DNA of 64,000 nucleotides from Glaciecola sp. UBA2563 (lineage in GTDB: Bacteria; Pseudomonadota; Gammaproteobacteria; Enterobacterales; Alteromonadaceae): contig DDLV01000054.1 of the NCBI GenBank assembly GCA_002340325.1, forward strand, positions 31,261 through 95,260, read 5' to 3'. Within the stretch, counting starts at the first letter, position 1. Every line of letters starts with the position of its first letter. Shown here piece after piece: positions 39,961 to 48,442 of the stretch. The position numbers were made by a program, and so were the translations under genes. The notes under the pieces were generated by a model that was not told where the DNA came from, made no database searches, and saw only the letters and a program-made list of their open reading frames with translations.

Positions 39961-41649
39961 ATGTTAAGCACAGAACAAGTCATACAAGAACACTTCCCCA
40001 AAGTAGCCCAAAACAAGTTCCTTAATAAACCCACTACCGCAGTTTTAAAGAAGCTTTTATGTGAAGAGGAGATGCAAGCGTTTAGTGCTCAATATCCACA
40101 TCTAACAGGATTCGATTTTGTTGAACAAGTGCTGGATTATTTTCATTTTGGGTACACGGTTTCCGACACGCATCGCGAGAGAGTTCCCTCTACAGGTAAA
40201 CTGGTGATTATTTCTAACCATCCTATAGGCTCATTAGACGCGCTTGCATTAATTAAACTTGTTAGAGAAATTCGAGATGATATAAAAGTTGTAGCTAATC
40301 AAATGCTAATGTCACTCTCACCTCTGCATGACATTCTGTTGCCCGTTGACAACATGAACGGCGGTACGAAAAGAGACAACCTCATTCGCATTAATCAGCA
40401 TTTAAAAAGCGAAGGCGTTGTGATTATATTTCCCGCAGGTGAAGTTTCCAGACTAAGTCCGCAAGGTGTTAGAGATACCAAGTGGCGTTCTGGCTTCTTA
40501 AAAATGGCGAATGCTAATCAGAGCCCAATTTTACCTGTCTACATTGACGCAAAAAATTCGGCACTATTTTACGGTGTCTCAATGGTGTTTAAACCGGCCG
40601 CAACAGCTCTTTTGGTCAAAGAGATGTGGCATCAAAAAGAAAAAAGCATCAACGTAAAAATCGGCGAAGTCATACCTCATGAAGGATATTCAAGTTTAAA
40701 GATAGACAAGAAGTCTCAAGTTAGTTTATTTAAGAAACATTTATACCGACTGGCAAAGAACAAAGGGCCACTGTTGCCTACTCAAGCTGCCATTGCTTTG
40801 CCTGAAGATCGAAGACTGCTATTAAAATCACTTAAAAATGAAGCCGAAGTGCTCGGTCAAACGACCGATGGCAAAACAATCTACCTTTATACTTACAAGT
40901 CCAATTCTGTGGTTATGCGTGAACTAGGCAGACTTCGCGAGATAACATTCAGAGCAGTCGGAGAAGGCACTAACAAACGAAGGGATATTGATATTTTTGA
41001 TAAAGACTACTATCACCTATTACTATGGGACGAACGAGATTTGGAAATAGCGGGGGCATATCGATTGGGTAAGGTCGATAGCCTCAACGACATTAATCAA
41101 CTTTATTCATCTACGCTATTTGACTATCAAGAGGATATGCAAACAATACTTCCAAATGCATTGGAACTGGGCAGAAGTTTTGTGCAGCCCAAGTATTGGG
41201 GAAACAGGAGTTTAGATTATCTGTGGCAAGGTATAGGTGCTTTTTTACGAAAACACCCTCAGTATTATTACTTGTTTGGACCTGTTTCCATTAGCAATCG
41301 ATATCCCAATCAGGCCGTCTCACTTATTGTGACGTTTTATTCATATTATTTTGGAACATCTCAGTGCCTTGCAAAGGCTCGCCTACCCTTCAACAACACA
41401 TTACATGAAAATGTTTTTGCAGATATGAATTATGAGGATGGTTTCGCTTATCTCAAATCGCAATTAGAGGAAATGGATGTGACGGTACCTACGCTTTACA
41501 AGCAGTATTCAGAGCTTTGTAATGACAATGGCGTTAGCTTCTCAGCGTTTAACGTCGATCCAGACTTTGAGTTTTGCATCGATGGATTAGTCATGGTTGA
41601 TACGCGTAAGTTCAAACAAAAGAAATACCAGCGCTATTTAGCAGAATAG
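39961..41649 (+). CDS. OlsF-like bifunctional acyltransferase (ornithine/amino lipid synthesis)
   Basis: A 562-residue protein with two acyltransferase halves. The N-terminal PlsC/OlsA-like domain contains SNHPIGSLDAL (H87, D93) and IIFPAGEVSRLSP with the PAGE-type glycerolipid-binding motif. The C-terminal half (about 290-562) is OlsB/hemolysin-like GNAT: LREITFRAVGEGT, LLLWDERDLEIAGAYRLG and ELGRSFVQPKYWG. The known OlsF enzymes of Serratia and Flavobacterium have this order and make ornithine lipids from ornithine and two acyl chains; OlsF is the best parallel, but the amino acid substrate is not established. It is monocistronic. Confidence 0.8.
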   Translation: MLSTEQVIQEHFPKVAQNKFLNKPTTAVLKKLLCEEEMQAFSAQYPHLTGFDFVEQVLDYFHFGYTVSDTHRERVPSTGKLVIISNHPIGSLDALALIKLVREIRDDIKVVANQMLMSLSPLHDILLPVDNMNGGTKRDNLIRINQHLKSEGVVIIFPAGEVSRLSPQGVRDTKWRSGFLKMANANQSPILPVYIDAKNSALFYGVSMVFKPAATALLVKEMWHQKEKSINVKIGEVIPHEGYSSLKIDKKSQVSLFKKHLYRLAKNKGPLLPTQAAIALPEDRRLLLKSLKNEAEVLGQTTDGKTIYLYTYKSNSVVMRELGRLREITFRAVGEGTNKRRDIDIFDKDYYHLLLWDERDLEIAGAYRLGKVDSLNDINQLYSSTLFDYQEDMQTILPNALELGRSFVQPKYWGNRSLDYLWQGIGAFLRKHPQYYYLFGPVSISNRYPNQAVSLIVTFYSYYFGTSQCLAKARLPFNNTLHENVFADMNYEDGFAYLKSQLEEMDVTVPTLYKQYSELCNDNGVSFSAFNVDPDFEFCIDGLVMVDTRKFKQKKYQRYLAE

Positions 41650-41698
41650 CGCACAATTTTGCTTGGCGTCTAACGACAACGGTGTTGTTGTAATCGAT

Positions 41699-42586
41699 TT
41701 AAAACTCCCACCTTGCATAGTTGCCCGGTCCGACGATTAAAGTACTCTCGCCTATTTGGTGTGTATTCTTCTCTTTAACTGGAGAATTCAATGTAAACTC
41801 AATCATTGATATCCCTGTTGGTTCGTCATCCATCTGATAGTTCATTACAATAGTGCCCTCAGCATTACGTGCAACTAATCGTTTATCTTCGTGGGCAACG
41901 GAATAGCCCAGCGCTTCTAACATTGGAAGGTTGCTGACAACATCCTGTTTGGGCACTGTCATTTGTGCGCTGACAACATCGCGCATTTGCTTTGAAGCAT
42001 ACTCATCTGGCAAATATCGCTCGCGGCTTATTGTATCGCTATTAGATTCTGCTTTTTCTCTTTTGGTGATAGGTGATTCCATATAATCAACCGTATACTC
42101 CATTAACCACGTTGCAAATAAGCGTCCTTTAGGGATCTCAGGACCTTGTTGATCAATTCTAATGGAGTGAAACCAATCCAGAAAGCCATCGTCCACAGGG
42201 CGACGCTTTAACTCACGATAAGGGGTTAATCCACGTTCGGTAAAATTCTTTTCTACACGGTTTACGTCCCCAACGCTATCGACTCCAAATGCTATTGACA
42301 CCATTCCTTTGTCTGCCCAATCTGTCGTGCCATAGGGAAATATTTCAACGTACGTTTTGCTACCAATTAGATACACCCCTTGCCAAGCGTCATTTTCTGT
42401 CTGAACGTTTTGCGTCACGATAAAACCAAATTCTTCCATAACATCGGATTCGATGATTGCATCAACTGTTTTTGCATCTAATGATATCACCACATGATTG
42501 ATACCCCGCTCGCCAAGTGGGTTAGTCGCTGAATTGCAACCGATGCAGATAAGACTCAATACCACAAATAGCCAATACGCTCTCAT
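41699..42586 (-). CDS. Predicted lipoprotein, possibly DUF5829/VOC-like
   Basis: A 295-residue protein with a lipoprotein leader MRAYWLFVVLSLICIGC (lipobox ICIGC, Cys17). Two similar-looking halves, GINHVVISLDAKTVDAI near the N-terminus with YVEIFPYGTTDW, suggest a glyoxalase/VOC-like fold as in DUF5829, a family I recall but cannot confirm. No catalytic residues can be assigned. It converges with the OlsF-like gene and is divergent from glpK. Confidence 0.55.
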   Translation of the reverse strand: MRAYWLFVVLSLICIGCNSATNPLGERGINHVVISLDAKTVDAIIESDVMEEFGFIVTQNVQTENDAWQGVYLIGSKTYVEIFPYGTTDWADKGMVSIAFGVDSVGDVNRVEKNFTERGLTPYRELKRRPVDDGFLDWFHSIRIDQQGPEIPKGRLFATWLMEYTVDYMESPITKREKAESNSDTISRERYLPDEYASKQMRDVVSAQMTVPKQDVVSNLPMLEALGYSVAHEDKRLVARNAEGTIVMNYQMDDEPTGISMIEFTLNSPVKEKNTHQIGESTLIVGPGNYARWEF

Positions 42587-42752
42587 TAAAACGCTTTTAT
42601 TAAGTTTAAACGTTGGATAATTAAGAAATCTAGCACGGATTGCGATTATCGCGAGTTCACACTAAATATACATACCTTCTGCCATCCCCATGTTGTTAAA
42701 ATCTTGTAAATAGTTCATCATTCACAATAAAGAACTTATTGAGATTTCATCC

Positions 42753-44234
42753 ATGTCCTACATTCTCGCTATCGATCAGGGAACGACGAGTTCTCGTGCC
42801 ATTTTATTTTCTGAACAAGGTGAATTACTACATGTTGCACAAGAGGAATTCGCGCAATATTTTCCAGCGGACGGCTGGGTTGAACATGACCCAAAAGATA
42901 TCTGGCAGACGGTCGTAAATAGTTGTAAAAATGTCATCAAAATCGCAAACATCACTCCAAATGACATTAAAACAGTAGGGATCACGAATCAACGTGAAAC
43001 AACTTTAGTATGGGACAAACACACTGGAGAGCCTGTCTATCCAGCAATCGTATGGCAAGATAGACGCACTGCAAATAAATGTGAATTGCTTCGCAAAGAC
43101 CAAGCGTTAGTTGACCATATAAAGAACGAAACCGGGCTCTTGCTTGATCCATACTTTTCTGGAACAAAAATTCAATGGATTTTAGAAAATGTCGATGGTG
43201 CAAGGGATAAAGCGAATCGTGGAGATTTGCTGTTTGGCACGGTTGATACCTTTCTCATTTGGAAATTAACAGGCAGTAAATCGCACGTCACCGACGCAAC
43301 AAATGCATCCCGAACATTATTGTTTAATCTTCATAGCCAACAGTGGGATGAAAAACTGTTAGATGTTTTCTCTATCCCAAGCACAATGATGCCAGAAGTG
43401 CTCGATAGCGCAGATGAATTCGGAATTGTTGATGAATCCATATTTGGTGCTGAAACACCCATTCAAGGTGTTGCCGGCGACCAACAAGCAGCGTTATTTG
43501 GTCAGACTTGTTTTGCTAAGGGAATGGCAAAGAGTACCTATGGGACAGGGTGTTTTTTAATGCTCAACACAGGTAAAGAACCACTACTGTCTGATCACAA
43601 GTTATTGACGACAGTCGCATATAGACTCAACGGAGAGCCAACCTATGCATTAGAAGGCAGTATTTTTATGGCAGGCGCAACTGTGCAGTGGTTGAGAGAT
43701 GGATTGAAAATCATTTCACACGCTTCAGAAAGTGAGGCGCTGGCGAAACAAGCTGACAAACAAAACAAAGTGTATTTAGTCCCTGCTTTCACCGGCTTAG
43801 GCGCGCCATATTGGGATCCCGATGCTAGAGGTGCGATGTTTGGGTTAACGCGCGATACTGGGATAAACGAAATTATTGAAGCTGGCCTTAAATCCGTTTG
43901 TTATCAAACCAAAGATTTGCAAAAAGCAATGGAAAGCGACGGTGCTCGCCCCACTACATTGCGCGTCGATGGCGGTATGTGTAATAACGACTGGATAATG
44001 GCTTTCTTATCAGACATTTTAGGCGCGAACGTAGATCGACCTGAAATTACGGAAACCACCGCACTTGGCGTTGCCTACCTTGCTGGCTTGCAATCTGGGA
44101 TGTTTTCCGATCTGGATGAACTCAGCGCAATGTGGTCAGTAGAACGTACATTCGAGCCCAGATTAACAAAAGCTGAACGAGATACAGAGTACGACGGTTG
44201 GTTGGATGCTGTTAATCGAGTCATGACGAAGTAA
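42753..44234 (+). CDS. glpK: Glycerol kinase
   Basis: A 493-residue FGGY-family kinase that phosphorylates glycerol to sn-glycerol 3-phosphate with [15 protein letters not shown] at residues 8-19 is the phosphate-binding loop, [15 protein letters not shown] holds substrate-binding Arg/Glu, and [13 protein letters not shown] carries the catalytic Asp; [14 protein letters not shown] is the regulatory-loop region. Full length. No glpF, glpD or glpR gene is beside it, so it stands outside the usual glp operon. A cluster of REP-like hairpins follows the stop codon. Confidence 0.96.
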   Translation: MSYILAIDQGTTSSRAILFSEQGELLHVAQEEFAQYFPADGWVEHDPKDIWQTVVNSCKNVIKIANITPNDIKTVGITNQRETTLVWDKHTGEPVYPAIVWQDRRTANKCELLRKDQALVDHIKNETGLLLDPYFSGTKIQWILENVDGARDKANRGDLLFGTVDTFLIWKLTGSKSHVTDATNASRTLLFNLHSQQWDEKLLDVFSIPSTMMPEVLDSADEFGIVDESIFGAETPIQGVAGDQQAALFGQTCFAKGMAKSTYGTGCFLMLNTGKEPLLSDHKLLTTVAYRLNGEPTYALEGSIFMAGATVQWLRDGLKIISHASESEALAKQADKQNKVYLVPAFTGLGAPYWDPDARGAMFGLTRDTGINEIIEAGLKSVCYQTKDLQKAMESDGARPTTLRVDGGMCNNDWIMAFLSDILGANVDRPEITETTALGVAYLAGLQSGMFSDLDELSAMWSVERTFEPRLTKAERDTEYDGWLDAVNRVMTK

Positions 44235-44253
44235 GTTACGGGGGAGTTTAACT

Positions 44254-44375
44254 AGATTGCTGCTTTCGCAGCACTGACGGAGGGTATAAACACCATCATT
44301 CCGCAACAGATTGCTGCGTACGCAGCAATGACGGTGGTAACACCCCCGTCATTCCGAACTCGATTCGGAAACTCC
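44254..44375. repeat. REP-like palindrome cluster after glpK
   Basis: Three units occur. Two are near-identical 27-base hairpins at 44254-44280 and 44308-44334 (ATTGCTGC...GCAGCA(A)T then GACGG). The third, 44348-44370, is GTCATTCCGAAC-TCG-ATTCGGAA, a widespread extragenic palindrome type. They lie between two genes on the same strand and may act as a terminator or mRNA-stabilising element. A related unit appears at 45704-45726. Confidence 0.7.
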
Positions 44376-44501
44376 TAGATTACTAGCACGCCAGACCTGG
44401 AGCATTACCTTTAGCAAGTATTCAAATCATTTTTATGTCAAAAAATGATGAATATTGCCGATATTCACCTTTGGTGAATGAATATGCTACAAAGGTAATC
44501 C

Positions 44502-45428
44502 TTGTCCTCCTTAATTACAAAATGGTCTCAGCAAAATAAAGTTGACTACGGCAAGCGGCCACTAACTGCTTTGCATAACCTACATAAAAGCAATAACTAC
44601 GATGATGAACATCTTGCTAAGCTGCTAGAAGCGTATCCAAGAGATAAACTAGGGATCCATACGATGGGGCAAAACCCTGAGGATTGGACCACGTTTGTAG
44701 GCGGTGACGCCGGTGATTTGTCTGGAGAAGAATTGGTTCAGGCGGTAAAGAAGGGAAGAATTTGGCTTAACCTTCGTGCTGTAAATGACGATATCGATGA
44801 ATACGCTGAGCTGTGTGACGAGATGTTTAATGAAGTCGAATCTTGTATAGATAGAAAGACGTTTAAACACGATTTAGGCGTCTTAATTTCGTCGCCAAAT
44901 GTCCAAGTTTTTTATCACCTCGATATTTCACTCTCTTTGCTATGGCAACTCAGAGGCATTAAAAAAGTAAGGATATATCCAAATTCCTCAGAATTTGCGC
45001 CTGATGAAACTATTGAAGGCATTATACTAAAAGAAACCGAAGAGGAATTTGAATTCAAACCTGAATTTGACAAACATGCATTTGAGGTTGACCTCGAGCC
45101 AGGCATGTTTGCAAGCTGGCCTCAATTTGCCCCACATCGCATCGAAAATCAAAACATGCTAAATGTTTCGCTGTCTGTAGAATACGTTACGCTACAAGCA
45201 ATCCTTCAAGCGAATATGTTATACACCAATGGATATCTACGTCGTCGCTTTGGTGTCAACCCAGTAAGGGAAACAAGCAATGCAGTAAAACTTTGGTCAA
45301 AAGCTGCGCTTGCTCGTTTACTAAAGTTAAATCGCTGCGAGCAAAGATTCCAAAACGATCTTCGTTCATACTTCAAAATTGATTTATCTGAAGAGAACTG
45401 TGTTCGCTTCTATGATAAGCCTCAATAA
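44502..45428 (+). CDS. JmjC/cupin-like Fe(II)/2-oxoglutarate oxygenase
   Basis: A 308-residue protein. VQVFYHLDISLSLLWQLRG holds an H-x-D pair (His139, Asp141), and PHRIEN supplies the distal histidine His212, giving the facial triad for Fe(II) binding; KKVRIYP matches the 2-oxoglutarate-binding lysine region of cupin_8/JmjC hydroxylases. The start is a TTG with AAAGG a few bases upstream; the nearest upstream ATG is followed by an in-frame stop. Proteins of this type hydroxylate side chains of proteins or small molecules; the target is unknown. The gene follows the REP cluster and converges on the SDR cluster. Confidence 0.7.
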   Translation: MSSLITKWSQQNKVDYGKRPLTALHNLHKSNNYDDEHLAKLLEAYPRDKLGIHTMGQNPEDWTTFVGGDAGDLSGEELVQAVKKGRIWLNLRAVNDDIDEYAELCDEMFNEVESCIDRKTFKHDLGVLISSPNVQVFYHLDISLSLLWQLRGIKKVRIYPNSSEFAPDETIEGIILKETEEEFEFKPEFDKHAFEVDLEPGMFASWPQFAPHRIENQNMLNVSLSVEYVTLQAILQANMLYTNGYLRRRFGVNPVRETSNAVKLWSKAALARLLKLNRCEQRFQNDLRSYFKIDLSEENCVRFYDKPQ

Positions 45429-45452
45429 ATCATGATTTGAGCACAAAAAAGA

Positions 45453-45663
45453 GATTGCTACGAACGCATAATACTGTTCGTTTAAGCAATGCTTGCTAGC
45501 TGCGGCATGTTTCCATTTAGAAGTCGCTGTACAACACTCCTCGACGCGAAGCGGATGTTCGCTCGGGCTCGTGCATCCATGCGCTCGCACGCTTCTAAAT
45601 GGAAACATCCCTCCGCTAGGCGCTTTTTCGCTTAAACGAACAGTATTATGCATTCGCAGCTAT
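45453..45663. repeat. Large imperfect palindrome, copy 1
   Basis: A roughly 210-bp nested palindrome in a convergent gap. Outer arms 45453-45487 and 45629-45663 pair over about 31 of 35 positions; inner arms 45506-45523 and 45592-45608 pair almost perfectly. Between them is a conserved core with GTTCGCTCG, TCCATGC and CTCGCACGCTT. The flanks TAGCTGCGG and CCTCCGC recur in copy 2 at about 51408-51590, whereas the inner-arm sequence differs but stays complementary. Confidence 0.75.
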
Positions 45664-45703
45664 GGCGAGAGTGTGAACACTGCTATTACGAACTACAGCA
45701 GCC

Positions 45704-45726
45704 GTCATTCCGAACTTGATTCGGAA
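45704..45726. repeat. REP-like palindrome
   Basis: GTCATTCCGAACTTGATTCGGAA is cut here as two arms: TTCCGAA (45709-45715) and TTCGGAA (45720-45726). It is the same family as the unit at 44348-44370 and lies just past the end of the SDR gene. Confidence 0.65.
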
Positions 45727-45737
45727 ATTCCCAATAC

Positions 45738-46499
45738 CTACGCTAGCATTCCCCCATCAACAATTACAGTTGCTCCCGTCGTGTAGCTCGAAGCGTCAGA
45801 TACAAGATACAACACCGTCCCCGCCATTTCATCTGGATCTGCTACACGTCCCAATGGGATCTGGGTGAGGGCCTTCTTTAAGATATTATCATTGGTCGTC
45901 AATGCACTTGCGAATTTCGTATCAGTCAATCCTGGTAGCAGCGCATTACAGCGGATGTTTAAACTTCCGCATTCTCTCGCGAATGCTTTTGTCATGTTGA
46001 TGACCGCTGCTTTTGTTATGGAGTATATACCTTGATAGTCACCAGGAGAAACGCCATTCACTGACGCTGTGTTTAAAATGACACCTCCTCCCTGCTCTCG
46101 CATGATTTTGCCAGCTTCACATGACATAAAGAAATACCCGCGAATATTAACATCAACTGTTTTCGCATAAGCACCAATGTCCGTATCGATAATGTGCCCA
46201 AAATATGGATTTGCAGCAGCATTATTCACTAATATATCCAGCCTTCCATGGGTGGACTTTATATGTTCAAAAATCGCGCTTATTTGCTCCATCTCACCGA
46301 CGTGACATGCAAAAGCACTAGCCGCAAATCCTTTTTCACGAATCGCTGCAGCAACGGCTTCACAGCCATCTATTTTGCGGCTTGAGACGATAACATGCGC
46401 TCCCTTTGCTGCAAGTAAATGCGCGATAGACTCACCAATACCGCGACTAGCTCCAGTTACTAACGCGACTTTTCCACTTAAATCAAACAAATCTCTCAT
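45738..46499 (-). CDS. Short-chain dehydrogenase/reductase
   Basis: A 253-residue classical SDR. NAD(P)-binding Gly motif TGASRGIGESIA, NNAAANPYFG, catalytic serine in NTASVNG, and the YSITKAAV active-site Tyr/Lys are all present. It is the last gene of the acyl-CoA dehydrogenase cluster; GGAG lies 7-8 bases before its ATG and 33 bp separate it from the upstream SDR gene. The substrate is likely a hydroxy- or oxo-acyl compound made by the other enzymes of the cluster. Confidence 0.9.
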   Translation of the reverse strand: MRDLFDLSGKVALVTGASRGIGESIAHLLAAKGAHVIVSSRKIDGCEAVAAAIREKGFAASAFACHVGEMEQISAIFEHIKSTHGRLDILVNNAAANPYFGHIIDTDIGAYAKTVDVNIRGYFFMSCEAGKIMREQGGGVILNTASVNGVSPGDYQGIYSITKAAVINMTKAFARECGSLNIRCNALLPGLTDTKFASALTTNDNILKKALTQIPLGRVADPDEMAGTVLYLVSDASSYTTGATVIVDGGMLA

Positions 46500-46532
46500 T
46501 TATCTGCTCCATTCGTTTTACACGTGCGCTGT

Positions 46533-47300
46533 TTACGCTAACAAGCCACCGTCTATTCTAAACTCGTGACCATTGACAAAACTGCTTTCATCACTGGCTA
46601 ACCATGCAATTAATGTTGCGACTTCTTCTACTTTTCCTAGTCGGCGCATGGGACTTGCCTTGACAATTGCATTGCGCTGCTTTTCGTTTAAGTGCGCAAG
46701 TACATTCTGCACCATTGGCGTGTCGATAAAGCTGGGACAGACCGCGTTAAACCGGAGCTTAACTTTTGTGTATTCGTGCGCAGCAGAGCGTGTGAGCCCT
46801 ATTACCCCGTGTTTTACGGCGCTGTAAGCAGCAATAGAAGGAGCAGAGCGAAGCCCTGCGACTGATGCCACATTAATCACATGACCACCACCGTTTGGCA
46901 CCATGTATTTCACTGACTCGCGCATACAGAACCAAACACCTTTTAAGTTAATAGCGACATTTCTATCAAAATCTTCTTCGCTGATTTCGTGCATGGCAGA
47001 GGGTTTGTGATCAACACCAGCATTATTAAGCACGACATCGATACTGCCCATTTTTTCATTGCCAAAGGCAAAAAATGCTTCAACCGAAGCTGCGTTTGCT
47101 ACATCGCAATTCATATAATGAATCGAATGACCTTCTGCACTAAGTTCAGACGCTAGCGCATCACCCTGTGCATCATTAATGTCGGAAATCACGACATTTG
47201 CTCCACGCTCCACCAGGATCTTTGCGGTTGTTGCGCCAATACCTGAAGCGCCTCCTGTGATAAGCACGTTTTTGTTTGTTACATCAGCGGCTGGATTCAT
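46533..47300 (-). CDS. Short-chain dehydrogenase/reductase
   Basis: A 255-residue classical SDR with ITGGASGIGATTAK, NNAGVDHKPS, the serine in NVASVAGLRS and the YSAVKHGV catalytic pair. Its ATG overlaps the stop of the preceding reductase gene by four bases (ATGA), so translation is coupled. It is similar in type to 3-hydroxyacyl-CoA/3-hydroxyacid dehydrogenases, but the exact substrate is not evident. Two SDRs in one operon suggest a stepwise oxidation of alcohol to ketone for two substrates or isomers. Confidence 0.9.
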   Translation of the reverse strand: MNPAADVTNKNVLITGGASGIGATTAKILVERGANVVISDINDAQGDALASELSAEGHSIHYMNCDVANAASVEAFFAFGNEKMGSIDVVLNNAGVDHKPSAMHEISEEDFDRNVAINLKGVWFCMRESVKYMVPNGGGHVINVASVAGLRSAPSIAAYSAVKHGVIGLTRSAAHEYTKVKLRFNAVCPSFIDTPMVQNVLAHLNEKQRNAIVKASPMRRLGKVEEVATLIAWLASDESSFVNGHEFRIDGGLLA

Positions 47301-48304
47301 GCAGACTCTCCTACTTTCAACAACAACTTTCCGAAGTTTTTACCTTTAAATAGCATCATCAATGTATCTGGGAAGGTATCAATGCCATCAACAATATGTT
47401 CTTTAGGTTTTAGCTTGCCTTGTTGGACCCAACCACCAATTTCTTGCATTGCTTGTGGGTATTCCTTCACATTATCAAATACCACAATACCTTCCATTCG
47501 CGCTCGATTTACCAATAGAGAAAGATAATTCGAAGGTCCCTTGACGGGCGTTGTATTGTTGTACTGACTGATCGCACCACAAATCACAATGCGTGCGCGC
47601 ATGTTAATTTTAGTCAGCACATCATCCAAAATGTCGCCGCCGACATTGTCAAAAAACACATCGACTCCATTTGGACAGGTTTCTTTAAGTGCCTTTTTAA
47701 CGTTTTCAGACTTGTAGTCGATTGCGGCGTCAAAACCTAACTCATCAACTAAGAATTTGCATTTGTCTTCACCACCGGCGATGCCCACGACGCGACAACC
47801 TTTAATCTTCGCAATTTGCCCAACAAGACCGCCAACAGCTCCCGCTGCACCTGATACCACCACAGTCTCGCCCTCTTTGGGTTGACCTGTTTTTAATAGA
47901 CCAAAATACCCTGTCATTCCTGGCATACCCAATACGCCTAGGTATAAGGAAAGTGGAGCTAAATTTGGATCGACCTTATGCAGACCTTTTCCGTCTGTAA
48001 TTGAATATTGCTGCACGCCATCATACCCAACAACATAATCTCCAGCAGAGAATCTATCGTTGTTGCTTTTTACCACTTGGCCAACAGTACCCGCACGCAT
48101 AACATCGCCAATACCAACAGGCTCGATATAAGATTTAGCATCGTTTAACCAACCTCGCATTGCAGGGTCGAGAGAAACATATTCCACTTTTACTAATACT
48201 TCACCGTCAGCGGGTTCGCCTACGTCTTCAACAGTCATTTCCCACGTATCGCTGTTTGGTTCGCCAAAAGGGCGTTGTTTTAGCCGCCATTGCTTATTTT
48301 GCAT
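47297..48304 (-). CDS. Zinc-independent medium-chain NADP-dependent oxidoreductase (CurA/LTB4DH type)
   Basis: A 335-residue MDR protein. VEYVSLDPAMRGWLND near residue 45 and VSGAAGAVGGLVGQIAK (NADP-binding, about 148-164) define the leukotriene-B4 12-hydroxydehydrogenase / prostaglandin reductase / CurA group, which reduces the C=C bond of enones. There are no zinc-binding cysteines. It lies between the acyl-CoA dehydrogenase gene (138 bp gap) and the SDR genes. Confidence 0.9.
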   Translation of the reverse strand: MQNKQWRLKQRPFGEPNSDTWEMTVEDVGEPADGEVLVKVEYVSLDPAMRGWLNDAKSYIEPVGIGDVMRAGTVGQVVKSNNDRFSAGDYVVGYDGVQQYSITDGKGLHKVDPNLAPLSLYLGVLGMPGMTGYFGLLKTGQPKEGETVVVSGAAGAVGGLVGQIAKIKGCRVVGIAGGEDKCKFLVDELGFDAAIDYKSENVKKALKETCPNGVDVFFDNVGGDILDDVLTKINMRARIVICGAISQYNNTTPVKGPSNYLSLLVNRARMEGIVVFDNVKEYPQAMQEIGGWVQQGKLKPKEHIVDGIDTFPDTLMMLFKGKNFGKLLLKVGESA

Positions 48305-48442
48305 GTTGATGTCCTCAAATTATTTGATTTCGAAGAGGCTTCTTTAAAACCTCTTGTGATGTTGTTGTGTTAATTGTTCGACGCAGTGCAAGTCTGCATG
48401 TATATAATGCACATGGCCATCAGCGTCAGGGTTATATACTGG

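Noticed and set aside
45453..45663. Integron attC site
   Set aside because: The nested fold resembles one in principle, but no RYYYAAC/GTTRRRY boxes at the ends and no cassette array or integrase are present.
45493..45786. Frame of 97 codons across the large palindrome
   Set aside because: It and the frame opposite to it are artefacts of the palindromic sequence.
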